This document shows positions 1 to 5,244 of a stretch of DNA of 5,521 bases, one piece after another. The stretch covers positions 1 to 5,521 of the forward strand of contig JAKAWN010000445.1 of assembly GCA_021827245.1 (NCBI GenBank), written 5' to 3'. The position numbers and the translations under genes are program-made. The number at the start of each line of letters is the position of its first letter. Within the stretch, counting starts at the first letter, position 1. Below the pieces are notes generated by a model. It was given only the letters and a program-made list of their open reading frames with translations, made no database searches and had not been told where the DNA came from. This DNA comes from Acidobacteriota bacterium. Lineage in GTDB: Bacteria > Acidobacteriota > Terriglobia > UBA7540.

Positions 1-1268
1 CCAACGCCGTAGAACCGTTTCGCAGCAATCTTCCGGTAATAACCAAGGAAATCGGCGATACATGGATCTACGGTGTCGCCAGTGACCCGGTCAAAGTTGC
101 GCGTTATCGCGAAGTCGCCCGCCTCCGCCTTGCATGGATTGCTCAAGGAAAATTCCAGTCCGGCGATGCGGTTGACATTGCCCTTCTGCGTAGAGTTCTT
201 CTCGAAGCCGAGCACACCTGGGGTACGGACACGAAAACCTGGCTGGATTTTGATCACTACATTCCGGCAGACCTCGCGAAGATGCTCGACAGGAAAAACT
301 ACAAAGTGGTCGAGTATAGCTGGGTCGAAAAGCGTCAGGATCTCTTCGACGGAGTAGCCGCGCTCCCCCCGTCCTTACGCAACGAAGCCCAGGACGCCAT
401 TCGAGCTCTCGTGCCACACGAACCTCAATTGGACAACGCGTCTCACCGCACTGGGGGAGAGGAGGTTGAGACCGCTCACTTCATCCTCGCGCTTGATCCA
501 CTCACCGGTTCCATCCGTCGCCTGCGCAACAAGCAAACTGGCTACGAATGGGCTTCTCCCAATCATCCACTAGCACTCGTCTCTTACCAGACACTCTCGG
601 CTGCAGACTACTCTAGCTTCCTCGCAAACTACGTCATTACCAAGGCTACCTGGGCGCAAAAGGATTTCGGCAAACCCAACATCGAACGCTTCGGCGCCAA
701 GAGCCAGGAATGGCGGCCTGCACTTACCAGTCTAGAAGTCGTGGAAAACGAGCGTGGCCACTGCCTACTGGCGCGTCTTGATATTCACGACCCCGAAGCG
801 TTTACTTCAGGCCGAGCCTCCTTTCCGCAGAAAATGTATTTGAAAATCACCCTCCCCAAAGAAGAACCAGTCATCCATATCGACTTTTCATGGTTTCAAA
901 AGCGGGCGACGCGTATGCCTGAAGCTCTCTGGCTTACATTCAATCCAAAGGTCCCTAACCAACAGGGTTGGTCGATGGATAAATCCGGTGAGCAGATATC
1001 ACCCTTTGATGTCGCAGTTGCGGGTAGCCGCCATCTGCATGCCGTCTCGACCGGATTTAGTTACCGGGATAGCGGTAAATCATTTACCGTTGAGACGCTT
1101 GACGCTCCTCTCATCGCCATCGGCGAAAAATCCCCGCTGAACTTCTCCCTCACGCAGCCCAACCTATCCGGAGGCATTCACTGTAACCTCTTCAACAATG
1201 CCTGGGGCACCAACTATATCATGTGGTTTGGCGAAGACATGCGCTACCGCTTCATTCTCAAAGGATGA
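1..1268 (+). CDS. DUF5054 / GH38-like protein, C-terminal part (5' end outside window)
   Basis: The third forward frame is open from base 3 to the TGA at 1266-1268, giving about 421 residues with no start inside the window. The in-frame ATG at 282 is internal, because good coding sequence continues upstream of it. Near the start is IGDTWIYGVASDP, and EHTWG occurs at visible residues ~70-74. I associate both with DUF5054 proteins, which resemble glycoside hydrolase family 38 alpha-mannosidases. Residues ~1-110 would be the end of the hydrolase-like barrel and helical region. The rest looks beta-rich, like the C-terminal sandwich of that superfamily (for example TGSIRRLRNKQTGYEW). A role in carbohydrate breakdown is inferred from family resemblance; substrate and location cannot be read here because any signal peptide is off the window. 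The gene appears intact to its natural end and is followed within ~25 bases by IS-derived sequence. Confidence is high that it is coding, moderate for the family. Confidence 0.75.
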   Translation, partial: NAVEPFRSNLPVITKEIGDTWIYGVASDPVKVARYREVARLRLAWIAQGKFQSGDAVDIALLRRVLLEAEHTWGTDTKTWLDFDHYIPADLAKMLDRKNYKVVEYSWVEKRQDLFDGVAALPPSLRNEAQDAIRALVPHEPQLDNASHRTGGEEVETAHFILALDPLTGSIRRLRNKQTGYEWASPNHPLALVSYQTLSAADYSSFLANYVITKATWAQKDFGKPNIERFGAKSQEWRPALTSLEVVENERGHCLLARLDIHDPEAFTSGRASFPQKMYLKITLPKEEPVIHIDFSWFQKRATRMPEALWLTFNPKVPNQQGWSMDKSGEQISPFDVAVAGSRHLHAVSTGFSYRDSGKSFTVETLDAPLIAIGEKSPLNFSLTQPNLSGGIHCNLFNNAWGTNYIMWFGEDMRYRFILKG

Positions 1269-1337
1269 GAATTGGAATGCCCGGCAAGTGTTGAACCAGT
1301 GAATCGGAGAGAGAAACTGGACAAAAGGGCAGAGGAA

Positions 1338-1616
1338 ATGGCAAGGAAGATCTAGAAACCGGAAAAAATCGTGAACCTGTTGCGGCAGGTGGAAGTGGCG
1401 GTAGCCAACGGAAAGATGACGCCCCAGGCGTGCAAGGAAGCCGGTATCGTGGAGCGGACGCACTATCGTTGGCGCAAGGAATATGGCGGGGTGAAGGTAG
1501 ATCAGGCGCGGCGGCTGAAGGAGCTGGAGCAGGAAGACTCCAAGCTGAACCGACTGGTGAATGAGTTGAGCCTGGAGAAGCCGGTGTTGAAGGACATCGC
1601 CTCGGGAAGCTTCTAA
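1338..1616 (+). pseudogene. IS407-group transposase OrfA, interrupted by an amber codon
   Basis: The expected OrfA start is the ATG at 1338, preceded by AGAGGAA. It reads Met-Ala-Arg-Lys-Ile and then hits TAG at 1353-1355, where family members usually continue with a charged or polar residue before KPE. After the stop the frame runs on through a helix-turn-helix region (residues ~10-50 of the family protein, including HYRWRKEYGG) and a leucine-zipper-like region (RRLKELEQEDSKLNRL) to TAA at 1614-1616. OrfA normally binds the IS ends and multimerises. An 81-residue product could start at GTG 1371 but would lack the N-terminus. A C-to-T change of a CAG codon would explain the stop. The gene is judged non-functional. 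Confidence 0.75.
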
Positions 1617-1979
1617 GCCCGGAGCGACGACGCTGTGCGGATCAGCTATGCGTGTCAAAGGCATGGCATGAGCGAGCGGCGGGCATGCCGGGTGGTGAAA
1701 CAGCCACGCGGCACGCAGGGCTATCGACCGACCCAGCGGGAAGAAGGAAGATCGACTGATCCAGGACATTGTCGAGTTGGCCAGTCAATATGGACGTTAC
1801 GGCTACCGCCGCATCAAGGCGTTGCTGTAGCAAGCAGGTTGGCGAGCAGGCAAGGATCGGGTCGAGCGCATCTGGCGTCGCGAAGGGCTGAAGGTCCCAG
1901 GAAACAAAAAGCAAGAGGGCGGTTGTGGCTCAACGATGGGTCGTGCGTGCGGCTTCGGCCACAGCACCGGAACTATCCT
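1617..1979 (+). pseudogene. IS407-group transposase OrfB, frameshifted and truncated
   Basis: Conserved OrfB segments appear in order but in changing frames. SPERRRCA is read in frame 2 from ~1616. CQRHGMSERRACRV follows in frame 3 from ~1640 to 1740. LASQYGRYGYRRIKALL is in frame 1 from ~1747 and ends at TAG 1828-1830. KDRVERIWRREGLKVP then continues in frame 1, and KQKARGRLWLNDGSCVRLRP is in frame 3 from ~1897. This implies at least two and probably three small indels plus one nonsense change. Only the N-terminal HTH_21-like region is left. The rve/DDE integrase domain that cuts and joins DNA is absent, because homology ends near 1978. The open frame then runs by chance into the next element until TAA at ~2054. 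Confidence 0.75.
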
Positions 1980-2077
1980 ACTGGTACCTTGAGCTGGTCT
2001 GGGAAATTCGGACAAGGGGATAAGTGGAGGGTTTGTTCCTCAGCGAGCCATTAAGATGGCAGAGACGAGGAGAAACG

Positions 2078-3217
2078 ATGAGCAGACGCCCAGGCCGGAA
2101 TCACACAGCGGTCTTCAAGGCGAAGGTGGCCTTGGCCGCCCTGAAGGGGGATAAGACCCTTGCCGAACTGGCCACGCAGTTCGACCTTCACCCCAATCAA
2201 ATCACAGACTGGAAGACACGACTCCAGGAGGGCGCGGCCGATGTCTTTGGCCAGGAGCGGCCCAGCGGGCAAGCCAGGGTTGATGGAACCCGGATGCAGG
2301 CGAAGATAGGCGAGCTGGCGCTGGAAAACGATGTTTTAGAGACTGCGCTCATCAAGGCGGGACTGTGCGGGACTGTTGAGCGCAAAGCGATGATCAGCCG
2401 CGAGCATAAGTTGCCCATTTCGCGCCAGGCGGAGTTGCTGGAGATCAGCCGCTCCACGGTTTACTATCGGCTGCGGCCGATCCCCGCAGCCGATCTGTTT
2501 CTGATGCGGCGCATGGACCATCTGCACAGGAATTATCCATTTGCCGGCAGCCGTATGCTGCGCGATCTACTCAGCCGGGAGGGCCTTGAAGTGGGTCGCC
2601 GGCATGTGCGCAGGCTGATGCGGCGCATGGGAATCGAGACCCTCTACCGCAAGCCGAACCTGCCCAGTTCCGCACCGGGACACAAGATTTATCCCTATCT
2701 GCTGCGCGGCTTGGAGATCGCCCGGCCCAATCAGGTTTGGGCTGCCGATATCACCTCTATTCCCATGGCGCGGGGCTTTGTCTATCTGGTCGCGGTGGTC
2801 GACTGGTTCAGCCGCCGGGCACTGGCCTGGCGCTTGTCGATCACCATGGATACCAGCTTTTGCATCGAGGCGCTGGAGGATGCGATCCGGAAGTACGGAC
2901 GACCGGAGATCTTCAACACCGATCAAGGTGCGCAGTTCACCAGTGAGGCTCTCACCGCACGGCTCAAGCAGGAGGGGATCCAAATCAGCATGGACGGTCG
3001 CGGTCGCTGGGCGGACAACGTCATGGTCGAGCGGCTATGGCGTTCGCTCAAGTACGAGCAGGTTTACCTGCACGTCTACGAATCCGTTGCCGAAGCGCGA
3101 GAGAAGATTGCACATTACCTGGCGTTCTACAATAGCCAACGCCCGCATTCCAGCCTGGAGGCACAGACACCCGACCAGGCATACTTCCACCGTCCGCCAA
3201 AGTTCCTGGCGGCTTGA
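2078..3217 (+). CDS. IS3-family transposase, OrfA-OrfB in one frame
   Basis: The 379-residue product starts at ATG 2078 with GAGGAG five bases upstream; the frame is open further 5' but without a comparable site. Residues ~10-55 are the OrfA helix-turn-helix (LAELATQFDLHPNQITDWK), and ~72-95 are the short leucine-zipper-like region. Residues ~104-175 are the OrfB HTH_21 region (SRQAELLEISRSTVYY), and ~210-320 are the rve/DDE integrase core. The catalytic residues are Asp224 (WAADIT), Asp282 (NTDQG) and Glu318 (VMVERLW), with 35 residues between the last two and Lys325 seven residues after Glu. This is a canonical IS3 DD(35)E core. It catalyses copy-out/paste-in transposition via a circular intermediate. 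Most relatives make OrfAB by -1 ribosomal slippage; here both parts sit in one frame with no A-rich slippery run at the junction (~2375-2400). The protein appears complete. Confidence 0.92.
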   Translation: MSRRPGRNHTAVFKAKVALAALKGDKTLAELATQFDLHPNQITDWKTRLQEGAADVFGQERPSGQARVDGTRMQAKIGELALENDVLETALIKAGLCGTVERKAMISREHKLPISRQAELLEISRSTVYYRLRPIPAADLFLMRRMDHLHRNYPFAGSRMLRDLLSREGLEVGRRHVRRLMRRMGIETLYRKPNLPSSAPGHKIYPYLLRGLEIARPNQVWAADITSIPMARGFVYLVAVVDWFSRRALAWRLSITMDTSFCIEALEDAIRKYGRPEIFNTDQGAQFTSEALTARLKQEGIQISMDGRGRWADNVMVERLWRSLKYEQVYLHVYESVAEAREKIAHYLAFYNSQRPHSSLEAQTPDQAYFHRPPKFLAA

Positions 3218-3245
3218 CACGCACCTGGCCGGCCGTGGAAATGCC

Positions 3246-3298
3246 GGTCGGGGGAAAGGTGGAAATCGGAAGAGCTGATTTCCATCTTTCCACCGACC
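3246..3298. repeat. 22-base-pair near-perfect inverted repeat (hairpin)
   Basis: Bases 3246-3267 pair with 3277-3298 around a 9-base loop. Of 22 positions, 20 are Watson-Crick, one is G-T and one is G-A. No T-tract follows on either strand, so it is not a standard intrinsic terminator. It lies 29 bases after the transposase stop codon. It may be a transcript-end structure, a barrier to outside transcription, or part of the IS right-end region; the sequence alone does not decide. Confidence 0.7.
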
Positions 3299-3299
3299 T

Positions 3300-3324
3300 T
3301 GAAGATCGATGAAACCGATCTTCA
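3300..3324. repeat. Second hairpin, perfect 9-bp stem
   Basis: TGAAGATCG (3300-3308) pairs perfectly with CGATCTTCA (3316-3324) around the loop ATGAAAC. It begins two bases after the larger hairpin, and the pair looks like one tandem structural unit downstream of the transposase. The stem is moderately GC-rich and lacks a following T-run. Confidence 0.6.
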
Positions 3325-3465
3325 CATTTCCACCGCCTCGACGACCACGAACGACTCTTCCACTTCGAAAACCCCAAAACTGTCCAAGCAAACGGAGCTA
3401 CCGCACTCTTCATAGCCTTCGCCGTCCTCGTGACCGCAAAGCTTGTCAAACTCGCAACTTCATAA

Positions 3466-3585
3466 CACCCTCTAGGCCACAAGACGCCGCGCATGACTCA
3501 GAGGTACGCTCACCTATCCCCGGACTACATGGCGGGCGCTTTGGGCAAACTGGACGGCATCATGGGGGATGCGGCCCGCATCTAG
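3466..3585 (+). pseudogene. Tyrosine recombinase (phage-type integrase), C-terminal remnant
   Basis: The open frame follows an in-frame TAA (3463-3465) and ends at TAG 3583-3585. It reads LGHKTPRMTQRYAHLSP from 3472 and then a typical C-terminal tail. This is the last conserved block of site-specific tyrosine recombinases: the histidine of LGH is one of the catalytic residues, and the tyrosine at 3505-3507 is the nucleophile that attacks DNA. The N-terminal arm-binding and core-binding domains and the R-H-x-x-R block are absent. The upstream flank is IS-associated sequence, so IS activity or a deletion probably removed the rest. The ATG at 3493 could start only a ~30-residue peptide and is just the methionine of the motif. 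It signals that an integrative element once had its recombinase here, and it ends 50 bases from the convergent Sel1 gene. Confidence 0.8.
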
Positions 3586-3635
3586 CACGCCAGAAGCGGG
3601 GAATCAGGCGGAGCAGGCAGCATCAGGGAGCCAAT

Positions 3636-4196
3636 TCACTTTTCAGAGGGCTGGAGTTTGTGCGATTGAAACCATTTCTGTGCGCGTTCCTGCGCTCGGA
3701 TCAATTCGGCTCGCGTTAGGTGAGAGGCGGCTGCATCCCGATCCTGTATGAGTGCCTGAGCCGACATCTCCTGTAGCTTCCCTCCAAGTTCCTTGGCGGC
3801 TTCGGGCGGCAGCCTTCCTTTCATTTGGGGCGGACTTGCGGCGGCAAGATCGAGCCAAAAGTATGCTTCACTGTAGTCCTGTGGGACGCCTTCGCCTTGG
3901 AGGTACAAGTCTCCAAGCATCCACTGTGCACCAGCGTCCCCCCGGATGGCGGCTCTGTGAAACCACGCGGCGGACTGGGCGTAATCCTGCGGAACCCCAA
4001 AGCCGTAATAGTAAAAAGTGCCGAGCAGTTCCTGCGCTTCGACATTGCCTCCAATCGCCAATTTCCTTTCGGCAGAAACCCATTGTCTAAGCTGCGCCGC
4101 AGCCTGAGCCGTTTGAGGAGAATTTGACTGAGAGCGAAGCGGCGGGACACAGCAACACCCGACAAGCATGAGCAGCATAAGGCGGTGGACTTTCAT
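3636..4196 (-). CDS. Small Sel1-repeat (SLR) predicted lipoprotein
   Basis: The 186-residue product starts at ATG 4196 (minus strand) and stops at TGA 3638-3636. The N-terminus is a signal sequence with a lipobox-like LVGC at residues 11-14 (cleavage before Cys14, with two more cysteines following), so the protein is probably exported and lipid-anchored. Residues ~48-83 and ~84-119 are two Sel1-like repeats, each with the GxGVPQDYxxAxxWxxxAA pattern. The C-terminal ~65 residues are Ala/Gln/Glu-rich and probably helical. Sel1 repeats form alpha-alpha superhelices that scaffold protein contacts; the partner here is unknown. A TTG at 4232 would add 12 residues, but the ATG puts the signal peptide at the very N-terminus. 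No Shine-Dalgarno is evident before ATG 4196. The gene stands alone, convergent with the recombinase remnant. Confidence 0.85.
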   Translation of the reverse strand: MKVHRLMLLMLVGCCCVPPLRSQSNSPQTAQAAAQLRQWVSAERKLAIGGNVEAQELLGTFYYYGFGVPQDYAQSAAWFHRAAIRGDAGAQWMLGDLYLQGEGVPQDYSEAYFWLDLAAASPPQMKGRLPPEAAKELGGKLQEMSAQALIQDRDAAASHLTRAELIRAQERAQKWFQSHKLQPSEK

Positions 4197-4203
4197 GCGC
4201 CCG

Positions 4204-4232
4204 ATTGTCACACTGCCAGCACGTCCCGTCAA
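4204..4232 (-). promoter_or_regulatory. Possible sigma70-type promoter for the Sel1 gene
   Basis: On the minus strand TTGACG (4232-4227) is followed after 17 bases by GACAAT (4209-4204). The -35 matches consensus at five of six positions and the -10 at four. Transcription would start about at 4197, directly before the ATG at 4196. That would give a leaderless or nearly leaderless mRNA and would fit the missing ribosome binding site. Confidence 0.35.
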
Positions 4233-4328
4233 AGGCGGAAAATGCCGTTATGGCTCTCAAAATGTCCCGATAGCGTCACGCTCGGAACAAGCGAAAGGCT
4301 GGAGATTATCTAAGATATTGATTTTATT

Positions 4329-4372
4329 TGGCGTCCCCGACGGGATTTGAACCCGTGTTACCGCCGTGAAAG
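4329..4372 (-). other. 3' half of a tRNA-Glu gene (anticodon loop to CCA): probable integration att site
   Basis: Read on the minus strand, the segment gives the loop CTTTCAC (anticodon UUC, Glu), the 3' anticodon stem GGCGG, TAACA, a T-arm ACGGG-TTCAAAT-CCCGT, the acceptor strand CGGGGAC, discriminator G and an encoded CCA. This matches the 3' half of bacterial tRNA-Glu closely. Upstream (above 4372) the match stops exactly at the edge of the anticodon loop: the bases where CCGCC should be cannot pair with GGCGG, and no D-arm is recognisable. Tyrosine recombinases often cross over in tRNA anticodon or T-loops and leave a displaced 3' half. With this orientation the chromosome side would be below 4329 and the element above 4372. 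A GTCCCC at 4411-4406 could pair with the acceptor strand, but the interior does not fold as a tRNA. An ordinary degenerate tRNA pseudogene is the main alternative. Confidence 0.6.
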
Positions 4373-4501
4373 TCTCCGGAACTGAGGTAACTTGTTGACT
4401 CTAGTGGGGACGGGTGGCTCCCTCAGTCCCGCTTTAGCCCTCTCGGCGCGCACTATTGGACGGCAATTGGACGGCAATTCCAATGCGCTCAGCGCCACGT
4501 T
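4373..4501. other. Non-coding interval between the tRNA-Glu half-site and the NYN gene
   Basis: No gene is seen. GGTAAC at 4386-4391 is the inverse of GTTACC at 4357-4362, giving a dyad centred near 4374, almost on the breakpoint of tRNA homology. That placement would suit a recombinase core site, but six bases is weak evidence. The interval also holds the 11-base tandem repeat (4455-4476) and a small palindrome GCGCT-C-AGCGC (4485-4495) just after the NYN stop codon. Confidence 0.4.
4455..4484. repeat. Two tandem copies of ATTGGACGGCA plus an inverted partial copy
   Basis: ATTGGACGGCA occurs at 4455-4465 and again immediately at 4466-4476, followed by ATTCCAAT (4477-4484), whose TCCAAT end is the inverse of the repeat's ATTGGA. 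The cluster lies ~85-110 bases from the tRNA-Glu half-site. That is a distance where integrase arm-type or excisionase sites are commonly found, so protein binding is a reasonable guess but not shown. Confidence 0.6.
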
Positions 4502-5122
4502 TCACCATCCGACCGGTTTCGCAAACGTGCCCTTCCGATCGGTCAGCGTCCGAGGAAACTGGCTGGAAGCCAAATCCCCCTGCCGGATGCGCTTGATGAA
4601 GGTTGCATACTGGCGCAACTCCCTGCTATGAAACTGATGCGGGTTGAGGATTCCGACCGGCAGTCCAATCTCCTGGGCAACAATGCGTACCGGCTCTGCA
4701 AGATCAGAGTCATTGGTGATGAGAACCGCCACCTCGAACCGTTTGGTGTACGCGTCCCGCAGCAGGTGGGAGGCGAGGTTCACGTCCGAACCTTTCTCCT
4801 CCGTCTTGTCCACCCAGACCTTCTGCGCTGGTGCGACATCGGTCAGGTACATCGGAACCGAATGGGTCAGGAAGTGTCCGTACTTGATATGCAGGTTTGG
4901 AATCGTTTTAAGCGCTCGGATGTACAGTCCTTGGTCGTGTGCCGAAGTCGGGTTATAGGCTCTTGAACTGACCCGCGCCGTGAAGTAGTGAAGTTCCTGG
5001 ATCGTGTCCGTGGGCAGCAAGATTTGCGCGAGCTTGCCGAGATCCAGCCACTTGTAGGGAGTTCGCTTCAGCGCGCCGTAATACAGATTGAATCCATCAA
5101 CATAAACGTTTACGATCGCCAT
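4502..5122 (-). CDS. Stand-alone NYN-domain (PIN-like) nuclease
   Basis: The start is ATG 5122 (minus strand), with GGAG five bases upstream, giving 206 residues and TGA at 4504-4502. Frames running further 5' lack a good site, and the protein begins naturally with the first strand, MAIVNVYVDGFNLYYG. The fold is PIN-like. Candidate metal-binding residues are Asp9 and Asn12 in the DGFN motif, Asp113 in EEKGSDVNLA, and Asp138/Asp140 in ITNDSDL. The block VNLASHLLRDAY and the C-terminal SSQFP...GTFAKPxxW segment resemble a recurrent NYN family of ~200-230 residues. NYN proteins are metal-dependent ribonucleases; the RNA target here is unknown. No partner protein or antitoxin gene is adjacent, so it reads as a single-gene unit. 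If the tRNA-Glu half-site is an element boundary, this gene would be cargo. The divergent hairpin region lies just upstream. Confidence 0.88.
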   Translation of the reverse strand: MAIVNVYVDGFNLYYGALKRTPYKWLDLGKLAQILLPTDTIQELHYFTARVSSRAYNPTSAHDQGLYIRALKTIPNLHIKYGHFLTHSVPMYLTDVAPAQKVWVDKTEEKGSDVNLASHLLRDAYTKRFEVAVLITNDSDLAEPVRIVAQEIGLPVGILNPHQFHSRELRQYATFIKRIRQGDLASSQFPRTLTDRKGTFAKPVGW

Positions 5123-5143
5123 GCCTGCTCCAAACTCCCCACC

Positions 5144-5171
5144 TTGACACGTAAGGGTGTCCATGTAAAAT
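5144..5171 (+). promoter_or_regulatory. Possible plus-strand promoter divergent from the NYN gene, with overlapping dyad
   Basis: TTGACA (5144-5149) is a perfect -35 box, followed after 16 bases by TAAAAT (5166-5171), a five-of-six match to the -10 consensus. Transcription would start near 5178 and run away from the NYN gene. A dyad GACAC (5146-5150)/GTGTC (5157-5161) overlaps the -35 and could be an operator. On the minus strand TACAAT (5175-5170) could be the NYN -10, but I see no matching -35. The two promoters would overlap and could compete. Confidence 0.4.
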
Positions 5172-5187
5172 TGTAGTAGAAACTCCC

Positions 5188-5207
5188 CCTGCCCCTCGGT
5201 GGGCAGG
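5188..5207. repeat. Hairpin with 7-bp GC stem
   Basis: CCTGCCC (5188-5194) pairs with GGGCAGG (5201-5207) around the loop CTCGGT. It sits about ten bases after the predicted plus-strand transcription start and four bases before the next, stronger hairpin. Confidence 0.6.
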
Positions 5208-5211
5208 AAGC

Positions 5212-5244
5212 GAGGCCAGCCTGCAAAGGCTGGCCTCAGTGTTT
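5212..5244 (+). terminator. Probable intrinsic terminator (10-bp stem, T-tract)
   Basis: GAGGCCAGCC (5212-5221) pairs perfectly with GGCTGGCCTC (5228-5237) around TGCAAA, followed by AGTGTTTT on the plus strand. There is no T-run on the minus-strand side, so it is best read as ending plus-strand transcription. No plus-strand protein gene precedes it. The only candidate transcript is the short one from the 5144-5171 promoter. Confidence 0.55.

Larger units (their letters stand above)
1289..1980 (+). mobile_element. Decayed IS3-family (IS407-group) insertion sequence remnant
   Basis: This segment holds orfA and the 5' part of orfB of an IS407-group IS3 element. The left end is placed loosely at the TGTTGAACC at 1289, about 50 bases before the orfA start; no matching inverted repeat was found because the right end is missing. 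Homology to the usual orfB stops near 1978, just after the arginine-histidine-arginine-asparagine residues that normally precede the DDE core domain. The element therefore lacks its catalytic domain and is dead. The next IS3 element starts about 10 bases later. The rest of this element does not resume after that second element, so the junction involved a deletion or rearrangement rather than a simple nested insertion. Confidence 0.7.
1990..3402 (+). mobile_element. IS3-family insertion sequence with single-frame transposase (ends approximate)
   Basis: The left end is placed at TGAGCTGGTCTGGG (1990), which starts with the TGA typical of IS3-family tips and lies 88 bases before the transposase start. 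The right end is uncertain. TGTCCAAGCAAACGGAGCTACC (3381-3402), read in reverse, shares AGCT and GGACA blocks with the left tip but has different spacing, so it is a weak inverted-repeat match. A right end nearer the stop codon at 3217 is also possible. No target-site duplication could be identified because both flanks are rearranged. The coding part is intact; whether the element can still move depends on whether the right end is functional. Confidence 0.6.
3218..3465. other. Non-coding tail after the transposase, with hairpins and repeated GTGGAAA motif
   Basis: I see no convincing gene in this 248-base stretch. It contains GTGGAAA or its complement several times (near 3236, 3260, 3281, 3288 and 3327). 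These are partly arranged as a long hairpin (3246-3298) and next to a second hairpin (3300-3324). A short CCGGC/GCCGG inverted repeat lies at 3229-3247. The possible right tip of the IS is at 3381-3402. From 3403 to 3465 is a stretch with an open frame ending at TAA 3463-3465; it encodes a hydrophobic peptide but has no start codon, and I do not treat it as a gene. Confidence 0.5.
5178..5244 (+). ncRNA. Candidate short RNA (~65 nt, two hairpins)
   Basis: The predicted promoter (5144-5171), two consecutive GC-rich hairpins and the terminal T-tract would together define a ~65-base RNA made divergently from the NYN nuclease gene. It matches no RNA family I recognise. The alternative is that the hairpins only insulate neighbouring genes and no RNA is made. 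Confidence 0.25.

Noticed and set aside
1164..1769. 201-codon minus-strand open frame across the DUF5054 3' end and the decayed IS
   Set aside because: It lies antisense to two independently recognisable coding regions and has low-complexity His/Leu/Pro composition typical of a shadow frame.
3313..3465. Short plus-strand peptide with a hydrophobic, membrane-like C-terminus ending at TAA 3463-3465
   Set aside because: It has no start codon or ribosome binding site, it overlaps the hairpin and possible IS end, and it resembles no known small protein.
3035..3494. Minus-strand open frames antisense to the transposase 3' end and IS tail
   Set aside because: They overlap the conserved DDE glutamate region on the opposite strand, and their Arg/Trp/Ser-rich composition reflects the hairpin repeats.
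3309..3719. 136-codon plus-strand open frame
   Set aside because: It overlaps the recombinase remnant in a different frame and the Sel1 gene on the opposite strand, is Arg/Pro-rich, and has no recognisable motif.
4329..4411. Complete 83-nt tRNA on the minus strand, since GTCCCC at 4411-4406 can pair with the acceptor strand
   Set aside because: The 5' anticodon stem cannot pair with GGCGG, there is no D-loop GG, and no alternative long-variable-arm fold gave a valid anticodon stem-loop. The partial pairing may be chance or a relic.
4455..4495. CRISPR-like repeat array
   Set aside because: There are only two directly adjacent 11-base copies with no spacers and no cas genes.
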